NCBI GenBank assembly: GCA_011319805.1
Contig: SJRY01000028.1
Location: forward strand, 1-25,508
DNA from: Macrocybe gigantea
Taxonomy: Eukaryota; Basidiomycota; Agaricomycetes; Agaricales; Callistosporiaceae
Length of the DNA: 25,508 nt
Direction of reading: 5' to 3'
Part shown: piece by piece, positions 1 through 11,650 of the stretch
Layout: each line of letters opens with the position of its first letter
Position numbering within the stretch: position 1 is the stretch's first letter
Notes under the pieces: model-generated
Told to the model about the DNA's origin: nothing
Databases searched by the model: none
What the model saw: only the letters and a program-made list of their open reading frames with translations
Made by a program: the position numbers and the translations under genes

Positions 1-1247
<1,247 letters not shown>

Positions 1248-1679
1248 ATTGGGGTCTGACACTTGTGAATGGAAAAGGATGGCGAAAAGTGGTTCAATAT
1301 TTTTTTTCATTCTACCTGTAGGATATATATGATTGGGAAAGGCAACTCACTGTTTGATAGATCGCCCTAGAATGGTGCTAACGCCGAGAGGGATGGAGAA
1401 GCCAAACTCGGATGTGAGAATGATAGCAAGGGGATGAACGTGGCCGGCGTAAAGAAGAGAGCTGACCAACGTTCGCGGAGGTACTATCAAAGATTTGTCG
1501 TGCCTTGTTGATCATCTTGTCTCCCAATCCATGCATGTCATATTTTTTTTTCCGGACGAGTCACCAATAGCGATCTGCAATTCGTCACATACAGGCACGT
1601 GATTTCCATCCATCCATTTTCCAGCGCCCAACAGAGCGTTCCTCTAGTCAAGGCCTGGTCTTTACCACACCCTCCACCA
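1248..1679. promoter_or_regulatory. Divergent intergenic region between the DAHP synthase gene and TIM9
   Basis: This 432-bp stretch separates two head-to-head genes. It contains CCAAT at about 1564-1568 and an E-box, CACGTG, at 1596-1601, roughly 80 bp before the TIM9 ATG. A minus-strand stretch at about 1340-1500 is open for some 50 codons but has no start and resembles nothing I recognise. Promoter function is inferred from position. Confidence 0.4.
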
Positions 1680-2192
1680 ATGGATTTCTCAAACTTCAAT
1701 TCGGCCGAGCAGGCCCACATGACGAAAATCATAGAAAAGAAACAGGTGCGCGCTTGGCTCTTTTCGCATCTGACACCGTGTCACTGACCTTGAACATTAG
1801 ATGCAGGATTTTCTGCGGATGTACGCTGGCCTCGTCGAACGGTGCTTCACAACGTGCTGTAACGATTTTACCAGCAAAGCCTTGTCATCCAAAGAAGTGG
1901 GTCTCCTAATGAGCGTTTTTACGCTTCGGGGAATTGTACTCTGCTCTGACACGCATCGTTGTGCACTGTTATTCTGGTACCACAGGAACAGTGTGTGATG
2001 AATTGCACAGAAAAGTTTCATCAAACATTCGGAACGGGTTGGCGCGGTTTGCAGAGCAAAACGCTGGTGAGCGGATGTAACCCGTGATCTGCGATTGACA
2101 GTTTATTCAACCATCTTTTCCCTCGTCGCTCGCGTATCATCTTTCGTGTTTCTGATGCAGAGGCCATGAACGCAGCTCAGAAGCTGGCGTAG
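1680..2192 (+). CDS. TIM9: Mitochondrial inner-membrane translocase subunit Tim9
   Basis: Small Tim chaperone of the intermembrane space; with Tim10 it carries hydrophobic precursors to the TIM22 complex. Four exons: 1680-1745, 1801-1896, 1986-2066 and 2161-2192, all with GT-AG introns. The protein begins [17 protein letters not shown] and carries both twin CX3C motifs ([10 protein letters not shown] in exon 2, EQCVMNC in exon 3), then the conserved HSERVG...RFAEQNA block. About 91 aa, normal for Tim9. Exon 3 needs two corrections: one base too many in the T run at 2016-2018 and two too few in the CG-rich stretch at 2041-2046. Without them the twin-Cys core is intact but the C-terminal helix is misread. 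I favour sequencing error because splice sites and both termini are well preserved. The start is the first in-frame ATG and matches family N-termini. Confidence 0.9.
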
Positions 2193-2665
2193 ATGATCCC
2201 AAAACGGTTCACATGCGGTCCATCCGTTACTCCACTTAGCTTACCCGGAACCGTACATAATGCTGTTAATATCCCACCCGTCTTTGTCTGCTATCTCCTT
2301 GCTTTTGCGTTGGAAGAATCGTCTGCAAACGTTGGTCGGTCAGGCACGTCGTCTTGCTGGCGCATTCTAGGGGGTGTGACGTCGTTATTCCCATGTACTG
2401 TCGACATGTTTGACACTTGCTATATAACAAGGGTCCGAGCAGACGGATTTCTTGGATTTTCGAAGTTCTTCTCGCCGCCAAACCCGGACTGAAGACAACA
2501 ATGGTTGTCAGTGATGTTTTCGGTAGCATGGCCGTCTGCTTGTTTGTGTGGGGATTTCACCGGCGGACTGCATGAGACTAACTTCCCCCTGGGCCAGATA
2601 TTTTAATCGCAATTCAACGGGCATTGCAAGACGATAGCAGCGGCATAAAACCACCTAGACACGGA
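2193..2665. other. Intergenic, TIM9 3' flank
   Basis: No supported gene. A 99-codon plus-strand open frame (2193-2492) begins right after the TIM9 stop, but it shows no domain, no splice structure and no resemblance to known proteins, so I take it as 3' UTR and spacer. Confidence 0.5.
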
Positions 2666-2710
2666 CTAGACCAGGACCCCCGAAAATCCCTACATACCCC
2701 TGATCTAAAT

Positions 2711-2837
2711 CCGGATAAAAGTGGCCAGAAATTTCAGCGAGGTCCGGATAAAACCTTGCATTTTGGCCAACAAGCCTGAGCAGCCCGTCCGGATAGAAGT
2801 GGCCATTTTGGGTGCATGATCCGATGACCGGATAAAA
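2711..2837 (+). repeat. Subterminal short repeats, CCGGATAAAA type
   Basis: Four same-orientation copies of CCGGATAAAA (one with a single change) start at 2711, 2744, 2789 and 2828. Two are followed by GTGGCCA. A related copy, CTGGATAAAA, is at 3313-3322 near the right end. Clustered short repeats just inside the termini are typical of transposase-binding regions in cut-and-paste elements; that role is inferred. Confidence 0.6.
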
Positions 2838-3232
2838 ACGTAGGATCCATAAGTAGCGACCTAGGTTCGAACTCTCAGATCTCAACCTAAACAAGAGAAA
2901 TGAACATTAATGAACTCTCAACCATTCGACAACGACACCATCTATGTTGAGTAATGTTCTGATTTTACACGCGTCGATTCTGTTTGCTGCCCTCCGTGAG
3001 GTTCCTCTGCCTGCTCGAGGCTAAGCCCACAATTGTCCATGGTGGATATGGGTATCTCAAGAATTGGTCATTCCTCAAGATGTTGAAGGAAACTTCACTC
3101 GGGTTGAAGGTGCTATTGCACAGTTGACGCGGAAGCGGCAAAATATGTACGACCGACCTAACAGAGGAGTGATAAGACAGAAGTTACTCGATGCTAGCGC
3201 TAACTATAGTACGCGCTGAATGAAAAACTGAT

Positions 3233-3272
3233 TTTTTTGGTGAATTTCCGGATGTTTTTGGTGAATTTCGGA
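3233..3272 (+). repeat. Tandem pair of 20-mers inside the element
   Basis: Two adjacent 20-base units, 3233-3252 and 3253-3272, share the core TTTTTGGTGAATTTC and differ at a few bases. They lie in the right subterminal part of the inverted-repeat element. Confidence 0.6.
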
Positions 3273-3572
3273 AGACTGATCTAAAGTCCAGATGAGAATG
3301 GGCAGTTTTGCTCTGGATAAAAGTAGGAAAATCAGGATCAGGATTTATAGGGATTTTCGGGGGTCCTACTAGACCCATGGCAACGTTTGCAAGCTCCGGA
3401 AGCCGTCTTACCTTTTATACAGACCGGCCCCTGTGTTGGCCTGCTTGGCCGTCTGAGACAAAAGGCACCCTTCCCAAACCACACGCTTACCCACTCCCTC
3501 CAGCACCACCAATCAGGTCTCAGAGCGTTCCCCTCCTACATTCTATAGAGAACCATCTCGACAGCAGCGAGC

Positions 3573-4587
3573 ATGTCTCACAACCCGCTGATTGGCAAGG
3601 AAGCGCCGTCGTTCACCCTACCCAACTACGATGGCCAAGACTACTCGCTCAATCCGGGCAAAGGGGGTCTTCCCATCGCCCTGTTCTTCTACCCCAAGTC
3701 AAGTTCGTTTGCGTTTCTTCGATCGTGGCGTAGAATGCAGATCTCCGAATTTGTGGATTGACTTCCATTCCTTCGCAGGCTCCTTTGGCTGCACCAAGGA
3801 AGCTTGCCAGTTCCGAGACGCTGTGAAGGGTATGGTCTCACCGTGTCTACTCGCCGTCTGAAGAGTGGACTTATGTGTCGCGTCCCTTGCAGAGAAGGAG
3901 AACTTCAAGCCAGAAAAGGTTCGGGTCATTGGCGTGAGTCGCGATCCAGTCGACAAGCAAAAGGAGTTTGTCGAGAGGGAAAAGCTGAACGTGAGTTTGT
4001 GTCGGATGTGTCTGGGGCATGTGTTGACAACTCATTGCCTTGATCGTCCAGTACCCGGTCCTCAGTGACATGAAAGGCGAAGCCACTTCGCATATCACGT
4101 CGGGAAGGGAATGCTCGGCATGGTAGACGTCGCACGCGTCACCTTTGTCATCGACAAAAAAGGTGTCGTTAGGTGAGTGGCACAGTCATCGTCACCCAGG
4201 TCTTCGCAGCTTGAGAGTTCACCTTATTACAGGGACTCTTTGGATGCGACCTTGAACTACGCTGCGCATAGCAAGTGGGTTGGTAAGTGGTTGGACAAGC
4301 TCGAGGAAGAAGAAAAGTCCGGCACCAAGGAGCCAGAGGGACAGAAAGCCGCTGCGGAGCCTGCCAAGCCAGCCACCGCAGAGCAGCCCGTTGCTGCACC
4401 CACGACTGCCGCGGAACAGCCAGCCGCGACGGGTAGTGCTGAGCCGTCCAAACCTGCCCAGACAACCACCACTGAGCAACCTGCCGCTACCTCTACCACG
4501 AAGACGACGACAGAACAGGCCAAACCCGCTACCACCACGACAGAACAGTCCAAGCCCGCTGCTGCCGAGGTCCCTGCTACAGCATGA
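3573..4587 (+). CDS. DOT5: PrxQ/BCP-type thioredoxin-dependent peroxiredoxin (Dot5-like) with low-complexity tail
   Basis: Reduces hydrogen peroxide and alkyl hydroperoxides using thioredoxin; yeast Dot5 is nuclear. Five exons: 3573-3702, 3779-3829, 3893-3990, 4052-4172 and 4233-4587. The N-terminal IGKEAPSFTLPNYDGQDYSL and FFYPKSSSFGCTKEACQF are diagnostic; the last gives the peroxidatic Cys and a resolving Cys five residues on (C-x4-C), as in atypical 2-Cys PrxQ enzymes. VIGVSRDPVDKQKEF and TFVIDKKGVVR follow. One base is missing near 4087-4089 in exon 4; the reading matches the family on both sides, and with one base restored the exons sum to 252 codons (251 aa). The catalytic domain ends with SKWVGKWLDKLEEEEKSG; the last 85-90 residues are an Ala/Thr/Pro/Glu/Gln repeat tail (see findings). 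The ATG chosen gives the usual short family N-terminus. Confidence 0.9.
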
Positions 4588-5165
4588 TATCTCACGATTG
4601 CGGAAAGCGCGCCATCTTGGCCTCTGTTATTTCCATTCTCTGATGGTTTGGTATACGTATCTTTTTCTTTTTTTCCTTTTCACGATGTCGATATTGGACG
4701 TTGTAACGTAATGTCATGACCGCCTTGTATTCTATGTTCTTGTACCTCCAATGTCATGTGATGAATTATTGTGCAGAATGCGACTGTAGGCTTTTTTGCC
4801 AAAGAAATTTAAGAATTTTCGTCATGAATAGACATCGTGTCTATTAGGCTACGTCACATGACAATCATGTCGAAATCACGCGCCAATCGGAATGTCCTGA
4901 TTTGGAAGGACAGGACAGCCTTTTCGGCATCTTGTGCAGTTATGGGGATCACTGTGTCTGCTTTGATTTTATGCTATTGGCTCTGGCCGCTCCCAGGTCA
5001 CCCTCTTTTCTATTCTTCTACCACTCCGTTGGCGGCTATCCGTCATTTCCCACTTTCTTCCGCTCGGGTCACCGCATTCCAGCCAGCAATTGGACTATCG
5101 CTGCGCCTTTAAGGCCGAAAATACACACCAATACCAGTTCATTTTCTACTACTGCACCAGCGAGA
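4588..5165. other. Intergenic between peroxiredoxin and nitronate monooxygenase
   Basis: Contains the peroxiredoxin 3' flank and the promoter of the next gene, with CCAAT near 4884 and an inverted CCAAT (ATTGG) near 4976. An open frame runs in phase into the monooxygenase ATG at 5166 but lacks an ATG and any similarity, so the start stays at 5166. Confidence 0.5.
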
Positions 5166-6756
5166 ATGATCGTCACGCCGTTGACCAAACTCCTTGGTAT
5201 CCGTGTGTAAGCACGACGCGCGCTATTGTCTGCAAGTTCCCGAGCGTGCGAGGCGGTCTGAATGTTCCCTATATTTAGCCCAGTCGTCCAGGGCGGGATG
5301 CAATGGTCCGTTCTCAGATGTCTGGTATTTATGACAGAGCTTTGGGGTCTGACAGTGTTTGTTATTAAAGGGTTGGAGTGCCCAAGCTCGCAGCGGCCGT
5401 TTCGGAGGCTGGTGGTCTGGGTGAGCCCTTGTCTTTCCCCGGCACACGAGCATATGATTTACCGAACGCCTTCCTGTGCTTGCAGGCGTGCTCACCGCGC
5501 TCACGCAGCCTTCTCCAGAAGCACTGCGAGAGGCCATCCGCGAGACCCGCAAGCTGACATCCAAGCCTTTTGGCGTCAACGTCACTATTTTGCCTGCTAT
5601 CAACCCGCCAGATTACGAAGGTTATGCAAGAGCTGCTGTCGAGGAAGGTGTCAGGATTTTTGAAACCGCTGGAAACAACCGTAAGTGTCCGTTGTGCGTT
5701 GCCTCTTTAAATCCTGGTTCAGTGGGGTTCAATGGCTACAGCTGGACCTTTGATCAAATACTTCAAGGACAATGGATGTATCGTGCTGCACAAGTGCACT
5801 ACCATTAGACATGCCAAGGTAACCGTCCGCTTTTATTGTTTAGCCTGTGTCTTATCGAAGGCAAACAGAGCGCAGAGCGTCTTGGAGTAGACGTTTTGAG
5901 CATAGACGGCTTCGAATGTGCGGTGAATGTTTTCTAAGAAACTCTTGAACCATTAAACTTTGCATGTAGGCGCAGGACATCCTGGCGAGGAAGACATAGG
6001 GGGTTTGGTCCTGGTATGTCCAAACATAAAACAGGGTCATGTCTTCGGACGGCCATTCTGACAACAATCTTCAGTTGGCACGAGCCAAACAAGAACTCAA
6101 GGTTCCCTATATCGCATCCGGCGGCTTTGCGGATGCGCGTGGTTTTGCCGCTGCTCTTTCCCTTGGCGCTGCGGTGAGTTAAAGTCCAAGTATTAATGAC
6201 CGCAAGGGTGATCCAATCTTATTGTGCCAGGGTGTAAACATGGGTGAGTCTTGTCAAGCGATGCATCGTGGTTGGATATAGATATAACCGTCCTCGTGGC
6301 GTTCCAGGAACGCGATTCATGTGCACGGTCGAGAGGTTCGCTGCCATCACAGACGCGACGTCGTGATCATCACTGACACCGTCACTCCAGTCCGATTCAT
6401 CAAAATATCAAGAACAAGATCGTGGCCTCGACCGAGAGAGATACCATTCATATTTTCCGTACGCTTCATAATACGGCGCGAGTGTACAAGAACAAGGTCG
6501 CTTTGGAAGTCGTCGCGATAGAGCGACGGCCGGTGGAGCCAAGTTTGAAGACGTTCGTGACTTGGTGTCGGGTGCGAGGGGGCGAAAGGTGTATGAGTTA
6601 GGAGACCCGGATTATGGAATATGGAGCGCTGGGATTGCAGTTGGATTGATCAACGATATACCGACGTGCGAAGAGTTGGTGACCAGACTGGAGCGGGGTG
6701 TGGAAGAAATCATTGGCGAGATGAAGGGTTTGGTACATTCGAAAGCACGCCTGTAA
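5166..6756 (+). CDS. Nitronate monooxygenase (2-nitropropane dioxygenase family)
   Basis: FMN-dependent TIM-barrel enzyme that oxidises alkyl nitronates and so detoxifies compounds such as propionate-3-nitronate. Eleven exons: 5166-5206, 5279-5305, 5371-5420, 5486-5680, 5742-5818, 5869-5917, 5970-6013, 6075-6173, 6231-6243, 6308-6335 and 6391-6756. Family blocks are VVQGGMQWVG, EAGGLGVLTA, KPFGVNVTIL, DGFECAGHPGEED (with the His placed like the proposed catalytic base), PYIASGGFADARG and GVNMGTRFMCT (phosphate binding of FMN). One base is missing in the GG at about 6532-6533 (RRP to GGAKFEDVRDLV). With it restored the exons total exactly 330 codons (329 aa), normal for the family. The exon 6 donor is GTGCGG at 5918; using it keeps FECAGH in frame. 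One exon is only 13 nt. Confidence 0.92.
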
Positions 6757-6988
6757 TAGTCAACCACGTGTTCGAACATGTGACCGCGTCTGTTGCCGGC
6801 AAGACCCGCAGCCAATCAGCTCCGGAGTTGGAACTAAAAAGGAAAGCGCGTGCTGGGACCACAGCCGTCCCAGCCAGCCTTTCGAACCAGTTCCTGTCGC
6901 CGCTTTTTTAATTTTTTTTCTTTCCTCGTTTCATCGCTATCCTCGTCGCTGTCCTTCTCGCTGTCCTCGTTGCTTTCGTCGCTGTCCA

Positions 6989-9900
6989 ATGTCGTCCACT
7001 CCTCCAATATCCGCCTCTCCGCCACGCTCACCCCCAAAACTCCCATAGACATCAACACCCTGCCTTCAAAGCCCACAGCAACAACACCTTCCTCAGATGA
7101 CTCGTCCATCATCGACGATCTCTCGTTCGACTATGTCTTTGATCACGAAGGCAACTACGTCCGCCTCTCCAAGGGCTCGTCAGCAAAATCCTCCCCTCCT
7201 ACCCCTCAAGACATCCTCCCCAACCAGCAACCTCCCAACCCCCCTCCCTCAAAGCCATCGCCTCCACAGAGACGCGTATCACTTTCGCGATCAGAAGGCG
7301 CGCCCCTGCCCGCACCCGCGCCACCAGATCCGACAACTGCCCCAGAACCGCAGCCCGCGCGTTCCTTCCAGCGTGTGGCCTCGGGTCCCGCTTTGTCTAT
7401 GAACAAGTCGCGTCCGTTCCCGAGGCGTGTGACACTGGAGGATAAATATTCGCGGCCGACGACGACAACAGCCTCGTCGACGGTGGCTTCGGGACGCACG
7501 TCCCGCGCGGACGCCTATCCGCATGAGAAGGAGAACCTCCTCGCGGCTGATTCTGAGCATCACGACGCACAGCAAGCACATCGGGACTATGCTTCCTCAA
7601 AGCAGACGAGCTCGGTTGTGCCCTCCGTGTCATCGTCCCGCGTCTCTGGTGTTGTCAGACACGGGTACTCTTCCAGACCGCTGATAACGGATCCACATCA
7701 GCGGCAAATCCTGCCAGGCCCGAATCGTGCAGGTCGTGTCATGAAGCCGTCCATATCATCATCCGCTTCGAAATACGCCCTTGGCCATGACAGGATCTCG
7801 GAGTCGCATCCGACGAGCTCTGCTGTCGAAGAGCAACCCCCGAGTGAATATGAAACCGACTTTGGTGCGTCCGTCCCATCCTCCGCATTTGGCATTCAAT
7901 TCAATCTTTGTTTAAGCAGAAAATGACCAACATCATCCCCAGCGATTAGGTTCAGATACACCCCCGCCGATACCACAATCATCAACGACGCCTTTTCCTT
8001 CAACAGAAACGGAAAATGCAGATACTGAATATATAACGGATATACCGTCTGCCCCTTCTGGCCTATCGGTCAGGCAGCGAAGCTACGGTGCAATACCCAA
8101 TGGTTCTGGAAAAGACCATGCTCTGCTCCCAAAGGACTCTGGATCTAGTCTGAATCAGTCAACGGGAGGAAGGCCAAGAAGATCTGCAAGTCTCAGTGAC
8201 GCATTGAATGGTCAGTTTTCCCGACATTGGGCCGCTTGCCTGATCTCGATATCTGATCTTCTCTTGCAGCGCACGACGCTGGTTACGCGCAACATCATTA
8301 CCAATATCAACAAACGGGAGAGCAATACCAAAATTCGCGGATGGGTGAGACCTTTGGTGTTTTTATTATCTATCTGGCAATTGAATAAAATGCTGCAGCT
8401 AAACCGAGTGAGAATACTGGCGGTCCCCGACGTGTCACAATCGAAGAAAGAGAGCGGGAAGCAAGGGAGATGCGAGATTATATGAGTATGGATTCCTCTA
8501 GGAGATCCTCCATTCAAAACGGTGACACTCATACTCTTTTGCAGAATATCTCAGAACCTCTGAAGAACCTGAACGTGAGAATACCGCAACTTACCACCTT
8601 CCCTCCATTGCTTACGCTTGCTTTCAGGCCGTCAAGTAGAGAGCCAACAGGAGCAATACTTTTCCGCCCATCTTCACCATCTTCCTCCTCCAGCCCCTAG
8701 TGTTCGCCCCGTGATATCGCAAGGCCACCGACGTCGCGATTCAGACACTTTGCGATCTCTCGCACCTCCATTGTCGAGTGGATCGCCCACAGTCCAAGAA
8801 TCCGGTCGCACTGGCAGATCGTCGCCTCCAAGCAATCATCGTATTTCTCCCCCGGGCTCTAGATTGGGCCGCGTCTCACCACCTACAAGTTCAAAGCCGA
8901 CCCGCGTCTCCCCTCCAAACCCCAAGCTAATCGTTGGGCGTGCCTCGCCGCCACACGTTTCCAGCGCCCTCGGTATCAAAGACCCAAGAGTCAGCGGAGT
9001 GTCGCCTCCCAACTCAAGGCTCGGACGAGTCTCTCCTCAAGATCCTCGGATTGGTCGAGCATCTCCGCCTAATGCTCGAGGCGGTAAGGCTTCTCCTCCG
9101 CCTCCACTTCCTTTACCTCCTTCCACAAGCGGGTCCCTGGCCAAACATAGGCGAAGCCCTACTGCACCTGAGCCATCGACCTGGGCTGAGCGTAGGGAGG
9201 ATGACTACGGTAGCGGGGGCGGCGTTGGGGCAGCGGTGGAACCTGTTAGTGCTGTTATTGAGAGGGAACGGGAATACAAATCGGTTCATAAGCAACCACA
9301 TCAACCTCAACAACCGGTTGTGCAACATGCTCCAACGGCTGCACCCGCTCCAGCACCCTCGAGCCGTCCCATATATGTGCGTTTCCGCACTAGCCCTTGC
9401 CATCCGATTGTGTTCGTGTTGAACTAACTGAATTCGAAATTAGGTGAACAAGAAACCATACGCGAAGCTCGACATGATTGGGAAGGGTGGCTCATCCCGC
9501 GTGTTCCGCGTAATGAACCGGGAGAACGAGTTATACGCGATCAAGCGCGTTGCGTTGGATAAGACAGAGGCAGAAACGATGAGCGGGTACATGAACGAGA
9601 TCGCATTACTGAAGAGGCTGGAGGGTAATAGCAGGATCATCAGGCTATTTGACAGCGAGGTAAAGCCAGGGCCGGGAGGGAGCAAGGGGTATCTGCTCTT
9701 GGTAATGGAGTGTGGAGAAGTGGATCTTTCGAGGCTTATTGCGGAACAAGCGAAAGAGCCGGTGAATATGGTTTGGGTAGCATATTACTGGCAACAGGTA
9801 TTTCCCCTCTGCTCGACCTTGCCGTCCGTGGCTCATCTTAACTCTATCCAGATGCTTCAAGCCGTTCATGTGATACACGAGGAGAAGATTGTCCATTCCG

Positions 9901-10766
9901 ACTTGAAGCCTGCAAACTTCGTTCTTGTGCGTGGACAGCTGAAGCTGATCGACTTTGGAATAGCGAACGCGATTGCCAATGATACAACAAATATTCAAAG
10001 AGACCACCAAGTACGTCCCTGATTAATCGTCCCTGGTTGACGTCGAGATTGATAACGAATAGATGGGGACTGTAAATTACATGAGCCCTGAAGCCATTGA
10101 GTTGCCGGATGGTATGCGTCGCCTAAAGGTCGGACGGCCGTGCGATGTCTGGTCGCTGGGGTGTATTCTCTACCAGATGATCTACGGTCAACCTCCCTTC
10201 CATAATCTATCGATGTACCAGAAGATGCGAGCTATTCCCGACTTGTCGCATGTCATCGAGTATCCCGAATACGCCCTACCCGCCGCCGCAACTTCGCGCA
10301 ACAGCAATGGCGAAGTGGTCACTCAAAAAAAGTACGAGCATCTCAAACGGCGGGTGCGGAAAGACGTCATTGTTAGCATGAAGAGCTGTTTATGTCGCAA
10401 TCCGAAGGAGCGGGCTACGATTCCTGAGCTGCTGGAACAAGAGTGGTTAGCGATGAAAGAACGTGAGCGGTGGTTCGAATCTCTCGTAAGCCGTAGTCCG
10501 TCGTGCTGATGAACCCTGTAGCAGCCGGACCACCAGCTGTCAAAGAACTCCTAGCGCGAGATGAAACAATTATTAATCCGCATTATATGCGCCAGCTGCT
10601 GCAATACGGTATTAAACTCGGAGAATCCCATGGTGCAAATATGGATCCTGAGGCCCTTCTGCGAGAAGCAGAGGTACGCCAACTCTTCGAGCTCCATATT
10701 CGTGGTTGGCAGTCTAATGAAGATTTGCAGCGCCTTGTTATGGAGCTGAAAATGATCCACTCCTAG
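6989..10766 (+). CDS. MPS1: Mps1/TTK dual-specificity protein kinase
   Basis: Kinase of the spindle assembly checkpoint and spindle-pole duplication. Ten exons: 6989-7864, 7920-8210, 8270-8344, 8399-8485, 8545-8574, 8628-9376, 9444-9797, 9852-10010, 10063-10462 and 10522-10766. The first ~700 residues are disordered and Ser/Pro-rich. The kinase domain (~705-990) shows the glycine loop GKGGSSRVFRV, YAIKRV with the ATP lysine, VHSDLKPANF (HSD in place of HRD, as in TTK), IDFGIA and GTVNYMSPEAIELPDG, which is diagnostic of Mps1. ATG 6989 (MSSTPPISASPP...) runs into a stop at 7046; the long frame used downstream has no ATG of its own nearby, so one base appears missing around 7036-7046. Restoring it gives exactly 1089 codons. 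The donor at 10463 (GTGAGC) keeps the C-terminal tail in frame. CACGTG lies upstream at 6765-6770. Confidence 0.92.
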
Positions 10767-11650
10767 CGCTCCTTTCTCGCATTCCTTTTTTTCTCTTTTT
10801 TTTTTTTGGCTTTTGCCTTCTGTTCTGTCCTGCATCCTCTCAGATCAGGCGCAGGTCTTGCATCTTGGATTCATTCATTCGCTCCTTTATACAATTCATC
10901 ACTGGAACCTTGATCAGTCAACAGTTTAATACTTCGCTCTTCACAACCTCCATGCTCCCGCTTGCATTCTTCTCGTCCTCGAAAATCTTTGGCCCTGCAT
11001 GGTTCAATTTCCTGGCCCCTTTACATTCCATCTTAATATCGCAACTTTCATTCCTCCTCTCTGGCAAGACTTTGCCTGTGTACGTACCTACTGTGGCAGT
11101 TGGAAAAGTCATCGCTCACGCATAGATTCCATCCAATCCTCCTCACCGAACTCTGTGTGCCTTCGCACCTTTTGCTCCCTTCTCATCTTCTCCGTTTATT
11201 CGGACTTTTAGTGTCGCATTTCGTCGGTACCCGTCATTAAAGGTGACGTCTATTCGCTGATAAAGACGACCGTCTCATGCTATGGTATATAGTGTATGTG
11301 TATGATGCTTGTCCCTCCTTGTTCGTTTCTTACTCCTCGTCCTTTTCGTTTCTCAACGCCAGCCGTGTGTGTAACTAGGCTTTCACTTATTACCCGTATC
11401 TAGGCAAAGGAATTGACTGTTCGAACTACCGAGCATTGCCAATGGGCTCCTCAAGGTCGATCGACACTGAATGTTTTGACTTCGCTTTTCCGCAACATGC
11501 ATAAGATCCTAAAAACACGTTGCGATAATGTATTAGATTAGTCTACTAGTTAATTACAAGGTCATTATGTAGCATCAGACAGGTATAGCGTACACAAATG
11601 CGAGAATGGAAGAAAGTCGTTTCCGTCATGCCAGACCCGTGAAAAAGGCG
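10767..11650. other. Convergent intergenic region, 3' flanks
   Basis: This 884-bp stretch lies between the stops of the Mps1 gene and the minus-strand membrane protein gene. It is pyrimidine-rich at first (long T runs at about 10786-10808) and contains no open frame with ATG, domain or splice support. Probably two 3' UTRs and spacer. Confidence 0.5.

Larger units (their letters stand above)
2666..3372. mobile_element. MITE-like inverted-repeat element, non-autonomous
   Basis: The two ends are inverted copies. The left end at 2673-2692 reads AGGACCCCCGAAAATCCCTA and its exact reverse complement lies at 3348-3367. The similarity continues inward for about 15 more bases with small gaps (CCTGATC on both arms). 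CTAG sits just outside each core (2666-2669 and 3369-3372) and may be the target duplication or part of the terminal repeat. The interior holds subterminal repeats (see 2711-2837) and a tandem 20-mer (3233-3272) but no transposase, so it would depend on an enzyme encoded elsewhere. It lies between TIM9 and the peroxiredoxin gene, ending about 200 bp before the latter's ATG. The superfamily cannot be assigned from one copy. Confidence 0.65.

Noticed and set aside
1340..1530. Minus-strand open stretch upstream of the DAHP synthase as an extra coding exon
   Set aside because: No start codon, splice phase does not connect to the DAHP synthase exons, and the peptide resembles nothing known.
2858..2885. 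GGTTCGAACTC resembles a tRNA B box
   Set aside because: No A box at the right distance, no pairing T stem or acceptor stem on either strand; it lies within the inverted-repeat element.
5905..5975. Apparent frameshift in the nitronate monooxygenase at FECAGH
   Set aside because: Using donor GTGCGG at 5918 instead of GTGAAT restores the frame without any correction.
10440..10530. Apparent frameshift near the Mps1 C-terminus
   Set aside because: Donor GTGAGC at 10463 joined to the acceptor at 10521 keeps the tail in frame.
10865..11125. 86-codon frame with hydrophobic stretches after Mps1
   Set aside because: No ATG at the proposed start and pyrimidine-rich UTR-like composition.
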